DNA of 64,000 nucleotides, taken from Nitrosomonas sp. (GTDB lineage: Bacteria > Pseudomonadota > Gammaproteobacteria > Burkholderiales > Nitrosomonadaceae). Both the position numbers and the translations under genes were made by a program. The stretch is from positions 116,065-180,064 of the forward strand of contig JAHBZZ010000004.1 in the NCBI GenBank assembly GCA_019635215.1, written 5' to 3'. Below the pieces are notes generated by a model. It saw nothing but the letters and a program-made list of their open reading frames with translations, was not told the DNA's origin and searched no databases. Within the stretch, counting starts at the first letter, position 1; the number at the start of each line of letters is the position of its first letter. This document shows positions 8,772-20,441 of this stretch, one piece after another.

Positions 8772-8789
8772 ATTACAGTTTTGTTACAA
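8772..8789 (-). promoter_or_regulatory. Pho-box-like direct repeat upstream of the porin
   Basis: On the minus strand two 7-base units, TTGTAAC and CTGTAAT, are separated by AAAA, giving the 11-base spacing of PhoB binding sites (consensus CTGTCAT units). The match is imperfect. It lies 25-43 bases before the porin start, which would leave only a very short leader. Regulation by phosphate starvation is inferred from the site plus the porin family. Confidence 0.4.
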
Positions 8790-8900
8790 AATGACGATCA
8801 ATTTGCGATTTCATCGTCAATGTTATACACGATTAAATGAGCCACTGCATATTTTTTGAAAAATTCCGATTTGGGAAAATTATATTGAAACAGAAACTAA

Positions 8901-8928
8901 AATGGCCGGGTGTATGCACTCGGCCATT
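8901..8928 (-). terminator. Intrinsic terminator of nitrosocyanin gene
   Basis: On the minus strand AATGGCCG-A-GTG, loop CATA, CAC-C-CGGCCATT forms a 12-base-pair stem with one mismatch, followed by TTAGTTT. It lies 50 bases after the ncyA stop, in the right orientation for that gene, and upstream of the porin. Confidence 0.7.
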
Positions 8929-8978
8929 GTACAACTATTCAAAGACTTATCGTCAAAAAATATGATTCTCAAGTCATT

Positions 8979-9392
8979 TTAATCAATCACATTCAAAGTG
9001 CCGGGCAAATGAATGTTTTTAGGATGCAGTTGGCACCAAATGGTAAATGCACCTGCTTTATCAGCAACAAATGAAATTGTTTTGGTTTCACCGGCTTTGA
9101 TGACTTCCTGAATACCATACTCATCAATCGAAAAACCTTCGCTGATAGGTGATTTGTTCTCGACAACGATTTTCACTTTAGAGCCTTTATGAACCGCAAT
9201 AGCTTCTGGCTCATTCAACACATTGAATGCACGAATATTTTTTACTGTAACACCTTCAACATTCAACTCGGGAATTGTGGTGTCATACGCGTTCATGATT
9301 ACTTTGAAATTTTTTTCATCCGCCTGTACAGCACCGACAGTAAGTAATAATCCAGCGACTAAGCCAGCACTCATTAATTTTGATACTTTCAT
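8979..9392 (-). CDS. ncyA: Nitrosocyanin, red copper protein
   Basis: This is a periplasmic mononuclear copper cupredoxin of ammonia-oxidising bacteria; its exact role in ammonia oxidation is not settled. The 137-residue precursor has a cleavable signal ([11 protein letters not shown]...AVQA). Counting mature residue 1 as the Glu after AVQAD, the copper ligands are E60 (SPISEGF), C95, H98 and H103 ([10 protein letters not shown]), the published nitrosocyanin set. The ATG at 9392 follows AGAGGAAAAG. A longer in-frame start 12 codons upstream would spoil the signal peptide. It is a single-gene unit with its own promoter and terminator. Confidence 0.97.
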   Translation of the reverse strand: MKVSKLMSAGLVAGLLLTVGAVQADEKNFKVIMNAYDTTIPELNVEGVTVKNIRAFNVLNEPEAIAVHKGSKVKIVVENKSPISEGFSIDEYGIQEVIKAGETKTISFVADKAGAFTIWCQLHPKNIHLPGTLNVID

Positions 9393-9763
9393 TGATCTTT
9401 TCCTCTTTAATAAAATTTTTCTCTTCAATATTGACTGACAGTGAAAACCCGGAACAAACAGGTTTATCGTTCCATTCTTCGCTGACCCAACAGATTATAA
9501 TTCCAGTCGTATGGATGTACAACATGCATTATCTTAGCCGGTACGTCACAAATATGGCATTTTATTCAGGTGATTGCTTTTGTGACATACCGATATTGAA
9601 AATGTATGTTTTTCAAGTCAAAGTATCCGGTCCGATTTAATCGCAGAGTTATTGCAGTATTCTGTGAGATTTCAAAATCAACTGGATTGCCGCGCAAAGA
9701 CAATCCATACGATTCAGCCCACAGTGTGTATAATCTAAAGATAGATACTTTCAGTATTTTGCA
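9393..9763. other. Divergent intergenic region, ncyA / pcnB
   Basis: These 371 bases hold the ncyA leader (about 95 bases) and promoter on the minus strand. On the plus strand there is a possible pcnB promoter, with a TATAAT at 9729-9734, 30 bases before the pcnB ATG, but no good -35. I see no gene in it. Confidence 0.55.
9494..9522 (-). promoter_or_regulatory. Sigma-70-type promoter of ncyA
   Basis: On the minus strand TTGTAC (9517-9522) is separated by exactly 17 bases from a perfect TATAAT (9494-9499). Transcription would start near 9487 and give a 5' leader of about 95 bases before the ncyA ATG. A near-consensus promoter fits the abundance reported for nitrosocyanin. Confidence 0.7.
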
Positions 9764-11155
9764 ATGATTCGAAAATTACTCCAAAAGGTTTTTAAGCGAA
9801 AAAAAACTGCCGAGACTGTTGGTGATTCGCTTTTTCAGCTGCATATCATACCGGTAAAACAACATGGCATTCACCGCAACCAGATCAGTTCCTGCGCTTT
9901 AAAAATCACCCAGGAGCTGCAAAAAGCCGGTTTTTCCGCTTTTGTCGTTGGCGGTGCTGTCAGAGATTTGTTGCTTGGGCTTGATCCAAAAGACTTTGAT
10001 ATCGCAACCAATGCAACACCTGAACAAGTTCGTTCTACGTTTCGGCGCTCGCGTATCATAGGCCGGCGATTCCGTCTGGTGCATGTGATGTGTGGTCTTG
10101 AAACCGTAGAAGTATCGACATTTCGTGGTCCATCACCCGACAATGGCCATCCGATTAAAATAAATGATATTACTGACCAGCATGGGCGATTGCTGCAAGA
10201 CAATGTTTTCGGCAGTCAGGAAGAGGATGCCATGCGGCGGGACTTCACCATGAATGCGCTATCTTATAATCCAGCGACCGAGGAAATTCACGACTATCTT
10301 AATGGTTATGAAGATACCAGCTCAAGAACACTGCGTATGATTGGTGATCCGATTTCACGCTATCGGGAAGATCCGGTTCGTATGCTCAGAGCTGTACGGC
10401 TGGCGGCAAAACTTGATCTGCAGATAGATGCAAAAACTGCACAACCCATTGGAGATCTGGCACCGCTATTACAAAATGTACCAGTAGCACGCCTGTTTGA
10501 CGAAATGTTAAAACTATTGTTATCAGGCCATTCTTTAGCCTGTGTCGTCGATTTACGCGCACGCGGGCTTCATCATGGCTTACTGCCGATGCTTGATGTC
10601 ATTCTGGAGCAGCCATTGGGAGAACGTTTTTTAACGCTCGCACTTAAAAACACCGACGAAAGAATCCTGCAGGATAAACCTGTTTCACCGGCATTTTTGT
10701 TTGCATCACTGCTATGGCACGAAGTGCTGGCCAGCTGGAATAGCTACAAAGTGCATGGTGAAAAACCTTCCGTAGCTTTACACAAGGCTATGGACGATGT
10801 ACTCGCCAAACAACAAAAAAATCTGGCAATCCCTCGGCGTTTCACTGCAACTATCCAGGAAATATGGACTATGCAACCGCGTTTTGAATTACTGTCCGGA
10901 CGCGGTCCTTTTCGCCTGATGAACCATCCACGATTCCGCGCGGCTTATGATTTTATGCTATTGCGTTCCGAAAGCGGTGAAATCAATGCGGAAACCGCTT
11001 CCTGGTGGAAAGATTTCATTGCCGCGAATCAAGAACAGCGTGAAAAAATGATTCAAATTATTCATAAGCTGTCACCACCCAAGAAACGCAAGAACCGAAA
11101 TCGTCGCAAGTCATCCGGCAATAAAACCGACGCACCCGAAAAAGCCGCATCCTGA
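9764..11155 (+). CDS. pcnB: Poly(A) polymerase I
   Basis: This enzyme adds 3' poly(A) tails to RNA and so promotes decay. The 463-residue protein is of the class II nucleotidyltransferase family: VVGGAVRDLLLG, then the catalytic DFDIATNATP (two Asp) at about residues 65-90, and the RRDFTMNAL and REDPVRMLRAVR motifs. The basic C-terminal tail (KKRKNRNRRK) and the length favour PcnB over a CCA-adding enzyme. It heads a run with folK, 4 bases downstream, and panBC. Confidence 0.93.
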   Translation: MIRKLLQKVFKRKKTAETVGDSLFQLHIIPVKQHGIHRNQISSCALKITQELQKAGFSAFVVGGAVRDLLLGLDPKDFDIATNATPEQVRSTFRRSRIIGRRFRLVHVMCGLETVEVSTFRGPSPDNGHPIKINDITDQHGRLLQDNVFGSQEEDAMRRDFTMNALSYNPATEEIHDYLNGYEDTSSRTLRMIGDPISRYREDPVRMLRAVRLAAKLDLQIDAKTAQPIGDLAPLLQNVPVARLFDEMLKLLLSGHSLACVVDLRARGLHHGLLPMLDVILEQPLGERFLTLALKNTDERILQDKPVSPAFLFASLLWHEVLASWNSYKVHGEKPSVALHKAMDDVLAKQQKNLAIPRRFTATIQEIWTMQPRFELLSGRGPFRLMNHPRFRAAYDFMLLRSESGEINAETASWWKDFIAANQEQREKMIQIIHKLSPPKKRKNRNRRKSSGNKTDAPEKAAS

Positions 11156-11159
11156 CTTT

Positions 11160-11678
11160 ATGCCGCATTCCACAAAACCCCTCAGTCATGCTTATATTGC
11201 GCTTGGCAGTAATCTTGATGATCCGATCGCACATATCCGGCAGGCCTGTCTTGATCTGAACGCACTTCCGGACACAACACTGCTGAAACGTTCTTCGCTC
11301 TATAAAAGTGCGCCTGTAGGACAACTGGATCAACCGGATTTCATCAATGCCGTCGTTGAAATTGTAACTACATTGCAGCCCTTGCGGTTATTGGATGAAT
11401 TACTCGGAATTGAACAGCGTCACGGCCGTATACGCGATCCGCAAACCGCGCTGAATGCACCGCGCACACTGGACCTGGATATATTACTATATGATAATCT
11501 GCAGCTGAAAACCATTAACTTGGTACTGCCGCACCCACGCATGTTGCAACGCGCTTTTGTCTTACTTCCATTGATGGAAATCGCTCCCGACTGCGAGATT
11601 CCCGAGCATGGTGAAATCAGTCAATTTATCGCGTCCTGCCGTGATCAGATCATAGAACAACTGGATATTCTTGAATAA
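11160..11678 (+). CDS. folK: 2-amino-4-hydroxy-6-hydroxymethyldihydropteridine pyrophosphokinase
   Basis: This enzyme transfers pyrophosphate from ATP to 6-hydroxymethyl-7,8-dihydropterin in folate synthesis. The 172-residue protein shows the HPPK motifs AYIALGSNL at the start, QPDFINAVVEI, and the signature RTLDLDILLYD with the magnesium-binding Asp pair. Placed directly behind pcnB, the usual proteobacterial arrangement, and before the pantothenate genes. Confidence 0.95.
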   Translation: MPHSTKPLSHAYIALGSNLDDPIAHIRQACLDLNALPDTTLLKRSSLYKSAPVGQLDQPDFINAVVEIVTTLQPLRLLDELLGIEQRHGRIRDPQTALNAPRTLDLDILLYDNLQLKTINLVLPHPRMLQRAFVLLPLMEIAPDCEIPEHGEISQFIASCRDQIIEQLDILE

Positions 11679-11726
11679 ACCTCCTGTATTTTCACTTTCG
11701 ATTTCCTTATTGATCCGTATCCCAGA

Positions 11727-12521
11727 ATGAAAATCACGCTTAGCACACTTCGTAAAATGTATGAAAACAGAGAGAAATTCGCTGTTCTGACTTGCTATGA
11801 CGCTTTATTTGCCGGAATATTGGAAAATTGCGGTGTTAGTGTTCTGCTGGTCGGCGATTCGCTGGGTAACGTTATACAAGGTGAAGCAACGACGCTTTCC
11901 GTAACGCTGAAGGATATGGTTTATCACACACGCTGTGTTGCACGAGGTGCAGAAAATGCATTTATCATGGCTGACATGCCTTTTGGGACCTCACAGCGGT
12001 CACCGCAGCACACTTTTGAAAACGCACGAAAACTCCTCGCCGCGGGCGCGCAAATGGTTAAAATTGAAGGTGGCCACGTTATGGCGGAAACCGTTCATTT
12101 TTTAACACAGCGCGGTATTCCGGTTTGCGCACACATCGGTTTAACACCGCAATCAGTACACCAATTCGGTGGCTATAAACTCCAGGGCCATACCGAAGCT
12201 TCGGCACAGCAATTAATCGAAGATGCACTACTCCTTGAGGAATCCGGCGCTGCATTGCTGCTCATGGAGCTTATACCGGCTGCGTTGGCAGAACAGATCA
12301 CCGACCAGTTACACATCCCGACAATCGGTATCGGTGCAGGCCGGGCATGCTCTGCACAAGTGCTCGTACTTCATGACATGCTGGGACTGTATCAAGGCAA
12401 AAAAACAAAATTCACTAAAAACTTCATGGAAAATTCCGGCAGTATTCAGGAAGCGGTAATAAATTATGTAAAATCAGTTAAAAATAACCAGTTTCCCGAC
12501 AGTGAACATGAATTTCAATAA
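11727..12521 (+). CDS. panB: 3-methyl-2-oxobutanoate hydroxymethyltransferase
   Basis: The first committed step to pantothenate: transfer of a hydroxymethyl group from methylenetetrahydrofolate to 2-oxoisovalerate. The 264 residues include LTCYDALFA, the Mg-binding VGDSLGNV, MADMPFGT, the catalytic-Glu segment LLMELIPA and TIGIGAGRACSAQVLVLHDMLG. No clear Shine-Dalgarno precedes the ATG. Fourteen bases separate it from panC. Confidence 0.96.
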   Translation: MKITLSTLRKMYENREKFAVLTCYDALFAGILENCGVSVLLVGDSLGNVIQGEATTLSVTLKDMVYHTRCVARGAENAFIMADMPFGTSQRSPQHTFENARKLLAAGAQMVKIEGGHVMAETVHFLTQRGIPVCAHIGLTPQSVHQFGGYKLQGHTEASAQQLIEDALLLEESGAALLLMELIPAALAEQITDQLHIPTIGIGAGRACSAQVLVLHDMLGLYQGKKTKFTKNFMENSGSIQEAVINYVKSVKNNQFPDSEHEFQ

Positions 12522-12535
12522 TTTTAAATTCTAAA

Positions 12536-13369
12536 TTGAAAGTTATCAGCACCATCTCCGAACTACGCACGGCACTTAAAGGCATCAATAAAATCGCACT
12601 CGTACCGACCATGGGTAATCTTCATGAAGGGCATCTGGCACTGGTTCGAAAAGCGAAAAAATGTGCTGATTGCGTCGTTGTCAGCATTTATGTCAATCCA
12701 TTGCAGTTTTTACCGAATGAAGATTTCAATCAATATCCACGAACATTGAGCGAGGATTGCAAACTCTTGCAAAACCTGGATGTTGACATCGCTTTTGTAC
12801 CGGATGACAAAATTCTTTTCCCTGTCAAGCAAAAAATCTTGGTACTATTACCACCAGTCGCTGATCAGTTTGAAGGCAAATTTCGTCCTGGTTTTTTCCG
12901 CGGCGTCGCAACGATCGTATTAAAACTATTTAATATTATTCAACCCGATATCGCCCTGTTCGGAAAAAAGGATTACCAACAACTGCACATCATTCGTCTG
13001 ATGGTACAGCAATTAGACTTGCCCATTGAAATTCTGGATGAAGAGATTATTCGCGCATCAGATGGTCTGGCATTGAGCTCGCGTAATCGCTACCTGAATG
13101 ACATACAGCGCATCGAAGCGTGCCATTTGTACCAAACTTTAAACACAGTCAAAACAGATATACAAGCCGGGCAGAACCGCTTTGCGTCATTAGAGGAAAA
13201 TGCAGTGCGCGTACTTAAAACCCGGGGATGGTCAGTTGATTATATCGCTGTCTTGAACCAGGTCTCGTTAATACCTGCGCACCCGGAAGACAAAGCGCTT
13301 GTTGTTCTGGCTGCGGCTCGGATCGGCCAGACGCGGCTTATTGATAATATTGAAATACTTAAAAGCTAA
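12536..13369 (+). CDS. panC: Pantothenate synthetase
   Basis: Joins pantoate and beta-alanine using ATP. The 277-residue product has the VPTMGNLHEGHLALV nucleotide-binding motif (HxGH), FRGVATIVLKLFNI, GKKDYQQL and the KMSKS-like segment ALSSRNRYL. Translation must start at TTG (12536): the frame closes 27 bases upstream with a TGA and has no ATG or GTG, and there is no obvious Shine-Dalgarno. It is followed after 90 bases by dnaA. Confidence 0.95.
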   Translation: MKVISTISELRTALKGINKIALVPTMGNLHEGHLALVRKAKKCADCVVVSIYVNPLQFLPNEDFNQYPRTLSEDCKLLQNLDVDIAFVPDDKILFPVKQKILVLLPPVADQFEGKFRPGFFRGVATIVLKLFNIIQPDIALFGKKDYQQLHIIRLMVQQLDLPIEILDEEIIRASDGLALSSRNRYLNDIQRIEACHLYQTLNTVKTDIQAGQNRFASLEENAVRVLKTRGWSVDYIAVLNQVSLIPAHPEDKALVVLAAARIGQTRLIDNIEILKS

Positions 13370-13459
13370 TTGTAATCCAGTGAAAGTAAGCATGCCATCA
13401 AGCCAATAAACTGCATATTTCTTTTCAGTGTCGTTAAAATTTTTTAAAACCGCTATTTG

Positions 13460-14866
13460 ATGAATCATCCGGCATTTGATACCTTCTGGCAATCCTGCCT
13501 CAACCATTTCAGAAACGAATTGAACGCGCAGCAATTCAACACTTGGATCAAACCATTACGGCTACAAGGCAATCATTCCGACCATGAAACAGAAATTACG
13601 CTCATTGCACCCAATCGTTTCGTTTTACAATGGGTACAGGAAAACTTTGTTTTACACATCAAAAACATGGCAGAAGTCTATTTTGCCAAAGAAATCCGTT
13701 TCCATTGCAAAATAGCCGACACGGCCGATCCAGCAGCATCGCAGGCGGATCGAATCTCTGCCGATAAAACACAGCTCAAATCAGATAATGAAAACAAGCC
13801 AGTTTCGCGCAAGCCCTCTGCAAGCCCTAAATCTGGAAAAAGGCATGCCAGTCATCTGAATCCCGGTTTTACATTTGAAAACTTTGTCACCGGTAAAGCA
13901 AACCAGCTCGCACGTGCAGGTGCCATGCAGGTCGCCGAGTCACCTGGTACTGCGTATAACCCACTTTTTATCTATGGCGGTGTAGGCTTGGGCAAAACAC
14001 ATCTTATACAAGCGATTGGAAATTATGTTTTTGAAAACAATACAAACGCAAAAATACGCTATTTGCATGCAGAAAAATATGTCTCCGATGTCGTTAATGC
14101 CTACCAGCACAAATCGTTTGATCAATTCAAGCTTTATTATCATTCACTCGATCTCCTGCTGATTGACGACGTACAGTTTTTCGGTGGCAAAAACCGTACT
14201 CAGGAAGAATTTTTTTACGCTTTCAATGCATTGGTGGAAGCACATAAACAAGTCATTATCACCTGCGATTCTTATCCTAAAGAAATTTCCGGGCTTGAGG
14301 AAAGACTTGTCTCCCGTTTTGGATGGGGTCTGACAGTCGCGATTGAACCGCCTGAACTGGAAATGAGAGTCGCTATTTTAATTAAAAAAGCTGAACTGGA
14401 AAATTTGAAACTGGAAGAAAATGTTGCCTTTTTTATCGCAAAACATATACGCTCGAATGTACGGGAACTGGAAGGCGCACTGAAACGTGTGACGGCTTAT
14501 TCGCGTTTTATCGGTCAGGAGATCACCCTGGAAAACACCAAGGAAGCGCTTAAAGATCTGCTCGCGGTACAGAACCGTCAGATTTCCATAGAAAACATCC
14601 AGAAAACAGTAGCCGATTACTATAAAATAAAGGTCTCCGAAATGTATTCAAAGAAACGATCACGCATTATCGCCAGACCCCGGCAAATGGCTATGGCTAT
14701 TGCCAAGGAACTGACTACACTCAGCCTGCCGGATATCGGTGAAGCATTTGGCGGTAGAGACCATACAACAGTATTGCACGGCCATAAGAAAATTAATGAA
14801 CTACGTGCCTCCGATCCGGCGATCAATCGCGACTACAATGCGCTAATTCATATTTTACGCGGTTAA
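13460..14866 (+). CDS. dnaA: Chromosomal replication initiator DnaA
   Basis: Binds DnaA boxes and opens oriC. The 468 residues contain domain I ([22 protein letters not shown]), a hydrophilic linker (about 85-135), the AAA+ domain with Walker [10 protein letters not shown] and Walker [11 protein letters not shown], and the C-terminal DNA-binding domain with [15 protein letters not shown]. The ATG at 13460 is preferred over the TTG one codon earlier. Its upstream neighbour is panC, not the rpmH usually found beside dnaA. Confidence 0.97.
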   Translation: MNHPAFDTFWQSCLNHFRNELNAQQFNTWIKPLRLQGNHSDHETEITLIAPNRFVLQWVQENFVLHIKNMAEVYFAKEIRFHCKIADTADPAASQADRISADKTQLKSDNENKPVSRKPSASPKSGKRHASHLNPGFTFENFVTGKANQLARAGAMQVAESPGTAYNPLFIYGGVGLGKTHLIQAIGNYVFENNTNAKIRYLHAEKYVSDVVNAYQHKSFDQFKLYYHSLDLLLIDDVQFFGGKNRTQEEFFYAFNALVEAHKQVIITCDSYPKEISGLEERLVSRFGWGLTVAIEPPELEMRVAILIKKAELENLKLEENVAFFIAKHIRSNVRELEGALKRVTAYSRFIGQEITLENTKEALKDLLAVQNRQISIENIQKTVADYYKIKVSEMYSKKRSRIIARPRQMAMAIAKELTTLSLPDIGEAFGGRDHTTVLHGHKKINELRASDPAINRDYNALIHILRG

Positions 14867-15078
14867 AACATATTCCAAGTTAATGTAGATAACATTTTAA
14901 TAAACTGTGTACAACTTTTAAAAATGGGTTTCGTAATATTTTATCCACAATTCATTCACTGGTTATTTGCCATTTTTACCGATCAATAATTTTCTTTAAT
15001 GAATTGTTTATTCAACTGAAAAATTATTTATACGCAGAACAATTCAATGATTATTAGTTCTATTATTTTTTTATATTT
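14867..15078. other. dnaA-dnaN intergenic region, candidate oriC or dnaN control region
   Basis: This AT-rich 212-base gap contains a perfect DnaA box TTATCCACA at 14941-14949. Two reverse-strand near matches are TTATCTACA (14884-14892) and TTGTACACA (14906-14914). A very AT-rich stretch (about 14985-15078) follows and could serve as the unwinding element. Three boxes in 66 bases exceeds chance expectation, but boxes here could also only regulate dnaN. Confidence 0.55.
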
Positions 15079-16197
15079 ATGTTATTAATTAAAACTAATC
15101 GGGATAACTTACTAAAACCATTACAAATGGTCACAGGTATCGTCGAAAGAAGGCAGACAATGCCTATACTCGCAAACGTGGTTATTGAAAAGCAGGAGAA
15201 TCTGTTAACTTTACTGACTTCAGATAAAGAAATGCAGATTACTGCAAAAACACTTTTGGATGAAGGTAATCACCAGAACTTTTCTTTGACAGTTTCTGCG
15301 AAAAAGTTTCAGGATATTTTACGCGCGCTAGACACCGATACCGAAGTATCGCTCCTTAGAGAAGAAGACAAACTTTTGGTAAAGTCACCGAAGAATCGGT
15401 TCAGCTTACATATCCTGCCTTCGGATGATTTTCCGCGTATGCTTGAAGAGGATACCTGCATAACCGAAATCACCATACCACAGAATGTATTAAAGCGTCT
15501 GCTAAATCACGTTCAGTATGCTATTGCTGATCAGGATTTACGGTATTACCTGAACGGTGTCTTATTAGCGGTAAGACAAAACGAATTAAAGACTGTCGGT
15601 ACCGATACCCACCGACTGGCTTTAGCAACCGCACCTCATCCGACAAGCGATGAGGTCGACCATGAGACCATTTTACCGCGCAAAACCGTTCTTGAACTGT
15701 TGAAACTGCTGAAAGACGATGATGAGACCGTCAAAATTGAATTTTTTCCAAAAAGAGTCCGGTTTTCCTTCTCCGATATCGTTTTTATATCCAGAGTGAT
15801 CGATGGAAAGTACATCAATTACAGTCGCGCGATTCCGACTCAGAATGACAAACAACTGGAACTTAATCGTGTGGATTTATTGCACGCTTTACAACGTGTT
15901 GCGATCCTTTCCAATCCGAATGAATTATTTCGTGGTGTGCGTCTGGTAATCGACAAGGATTACCTTTGTATTTTCAGCAGAAATACCGAACAGGAAGAAG
16001 CCTTTGAAGAAATGACGGTGCGCTATGAGGGTGAATCGATTGATATCTGTTTAAAACTGCCGCATCTGCTGGATCTGTTAAATCACGTTGCGGCCGAAAC
16101 ATTTCTTTTCGCGCTGGCAAATGCATCGGACAGCGTCCTGATAACAATCCCTGGTCGGAATGATTTCAGTTATGTCATCATGCCGATTAAAATCTGA
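15079..16197 (+). CDS. dnaN: DNA polymerase III beta subunit (sliding clamp)
   Basis: Forms the dimeric ring that holds the polymerase on DNA. The 372 residues show the three-fold repeated clamp architecture, with LLKPLQMVTGIVERRQTMPILANV at the start, GTDTHRLALA in the middle and the C-terminal VIMPI(K) that ends clamps. Standard length. Between dnaA and gyrB in the classical order. Confidence 0.97.
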   Translation: MLLIKTNRDNLLKPLQMVTGIVERRQTMPILANVVIEKQENLLTLLTSDKEMQITAKTLLDEGNHQNFSLTVSAKKFQDILRALDTDTEVSLLREEDKLLVKSPKNRFSLHILPSDDFPRMLEEDTCITEITIPQNVLKRLLNHVQYAIADQDLRYYLNGVLLAVRQNELKTVGTDTHRLALATAPHPTSDEVDHETILPRKTVLELLKLLKDDDETVKIEFFPKRVRFSFSDIVFISRVIDGKYINYSRAIPTQNDKQLELNRVDLLHALQRVAILSNPNELFRGVRLVIDKDYLCIFSRNTEQEEAFEEMTVRYEGESIDICLKLPHLLDLLNHVAAETFLFALANASDSVLITIPGRNDFSYVIMPIKI

Positions 16198-16214
16198 GAA
16201 AGATACCCTATTAA

Positions 16215-18647
<2,433 letters not shown>

Positions 18648-18780
18648 GCGATATTGATACTGTATATTCAGTCAGGATTGCAACCAGAAAAAGCAAAGGT
18701 CTGTTGATTATTGTGTGTTTCATTTTTGTTTGTACCATGTCCAAAGTCACTACAGTTTCTTCGATGTAAAAAATACACTA

Positions 18781-18810
18781 TTGGACGTTTTTGATAAAAA
18801 AAGTTATGCT
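18781..18810 (+). promoter_or_regulatory. Possible tRNA promoter
   Basis: TTGGAC (18781-18786), 18 bases, then TATGCT (18805-18810), followed by a GC-rich discriminator TTGCCGCG as in stringently controlled promoters. The -35 is a weak match. It sits 38 bases upstream of the tRNA. Confidence 0.3.
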
Positions 18811-18847
18811 TTGCCGCGATTAGACGCTATTTAAAAACTTTAAGCTT

Positions 18848-18924
18848 GCGCCCATAGCTCAGATGGATAGAGTACCGCTCTCCGAAGGCGGGGGTCACAC
18901 GTTCGAATCGTGTTGGGCGCGCCA
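18848..18924 (+). tRNA. tRNA-Arg (anticodon CCG)
   Basis: A 77-base cloverleaf with encoded CCA. The acceptor is GCGCCCA/TGGGCGC with discriminator G, the D arm GCTC...GAGT, and the anticodon stem CCGCT/GGCGG around loop CTCCGAA, giving anticodon CCG for the arginine codon CGG. The T arm is ACACG-TTCGAAT-CGTGT. All stems pair. Confidence 0.95.
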
Positions 18925-18971
18925 GCAATTATCCGTTTTGATGCCAGTGGAGTGTGTATAAACGGAAAGAA

Positions 18972-20393
18972 ATGAACGTCAACATGATGTCAAAAGAATT
19001 TCACTGTGTCTTTGATGCTCCAGATCTGAATATCAAACGATCCCGTTCCATATGTCGTGTCGTGGTTATATTCATTTTTGTCAGCACGTTTGTGACTGGA
19101 TGCGGTTCATATGAAAAAATCGCGTTGCCATTAGCCACGACGAATGAGCTGATCGTGATAACCGTCGAGCATACGGACAATTTTTATATTGATGCGGATG
19201 GCAATTTTTCGGGGATAACCTACGATCTGGTGAACGAATTTGCCAGGGAACTCGGTCTGGATATTCGCTTTGTGATTTTTCCGCAGACTACCGATGCTTT
19301 GGTTGCGTTAAAAAAACATCGGGCGCATCTGGCAGTTGGTCTGGATATTACGGAAGAAGACTCATCGAATTTCAGTCTGGGTCCGGTTTATTTACATACG
19401 CATCATCAGCTTGCCTTTAATATTAGACAGTATGAGCCACAGGATATCTACCAGCTGGTAGGAAAGAAAATAGAAGTACCTGTCGGTTCGACGCATGAAA
19501 AGCAGTTGAAAAAAATAAAACTGCAGGCTCCCGAATTAACCTGGACCGCGGTAGAGCAGTCGAGCGAAACTTTGCTGGCGAAATTGGATCTGGGAGAAAT
19601 AAACTTTACCATAGCGGATTCTTTGCATATCAAAAAGGCCAGTCATTTTTATCCGCGTGTGAAAGGTGCTTTTGAACTCAATGTCTCAGTCAGCCGGTGG
19701 ATATTTCCGAAATATACTGAAAAACTACTCATCGATAGTACTAACGTTTTTTTCAAGCGCATCATACAGGAGGGCGTTTTAGGTAGCCTGTTGGACAGTT
19801 ATAACGGCCACTATCACCAGTTGAGTCCGGGCGATATTTATTTTTTTAAACAAAAAATAAACACGGTCCTGCCAAATTTGCGCCGCTATTTCAATCAGGC
19901 GGAACGTTTGACGGGCATAGATTGGCGTTTAATCGCTGCTCTGGCGTACCAGGAATCGCACTGGAATCCGAACGCCAAATCGCCGACCGGTGTGCGTGGT
20001 ATGATGATGCTGACACAGGAAACAATTCAGCGTATGCAGGTAAAGAATCCAACAAATGTACGTCAGAGCATACTTGCAGGCGCACGCTATTTACAATTAC
20101 TTAAAAATAAATTACCCGAAAGCATATCGGAACCGGACAGGACTTGGATAGCTTTGGCTGCATATAATCAGGGTTACGGCCGCATTATCGATGCGCGGGC
20201 ATTGGCTGACCGTTTTATGCTGAATCCCGATTTGTGGATAGACTTGAAAAAAACACTGCCATTGTTAAGCAAAGCGCATTTTTCCAGTTCTATTAAATAT
20301 GGTTCCGCAAGAGGTGCGGAAGCGGTTACCCTGACAGAGTCAGTGCGTGCTTATTATGAGATTTTGAAAAACGCAGCCGCTGAAGGTTCTTAA
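18972..20393 (+). CDS. mltF: Membrane-bound lytic murein transglycosylase F
   Basis: Lipoprotein that cleaves peptidoglycan to 1,6-anhydromuropeptides. The 473-residue product has a long N-terminal extension, a membrane segment and a lipobox ending at C44 (FVTGC). A periplasmic solute-binding-like domain (about 65-280) precedes the SLT domain, with the catalytic Glu in AYQESHWNP, then SPTGVRGMMMLT and LAAYNQGYGR. Starting at ATG 18972 (MNVNMMSK) is preferred over a GTG 18 bases earlier. Products could be re-imported by the AmpG-type permease at 1833. Confidence 0.93.
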   Translation: MNVNMMSKEFHCVFDAPDLNIKRSRSICRVVVIFIFVSTFVTGCGSYEKIALPLATTNELIVITVEHTDNFYIDADGNFSGITYDLVNEFARELGLDIRFVIFPQTTDALVALKKHRAHLAVGLDITEEDSSNFSLGPVYLHTHHQLAFNIRQYEPQDIYQLVGKKIEVPVGSTHEKQLKKIKLQAPELTWTAVEQSSETLLAKLDLGEINFTIADSLHIKKASHFYPRVKGAFELNVSVSRWIFPKYTEKLLIDSTNVFFKRIIQEGVLGSLLDSYNGHYHQLSPGDIYFFKQKINTVLPNLRRYFNQAERLTGIDWRLIAALAYQESHWNPNAKSPTGVRGMMMLTQETIQRMQVKNPTNVRQSILAGARYLQLLKNKLPESISEPDRTWIALAAYNQGYGRIIDARALADRFMLNPDLWIDLKKTLPLLSKAHFSSSIKYGSARGAEAVTLTESVRAYYEILKNAAAEGS

Positions 20394-20441
20394 TGTAAAG
20401 GCTCAAAAAAGTTAATGTTTAATAACTGAAGATAGCCAATC

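Noticed and set aside
18848-18924. tRNA gene as attachment site of an integrated element
   Set aside because: No integrase and no duplicated tRNA 3' end seen nearby; flanks are core genes.
20394-20441. Possible FMN riboswitch before ribE
   Set aside because: The gap is only 48 bases, too short for the element, and upstream sequence is mltF coding.
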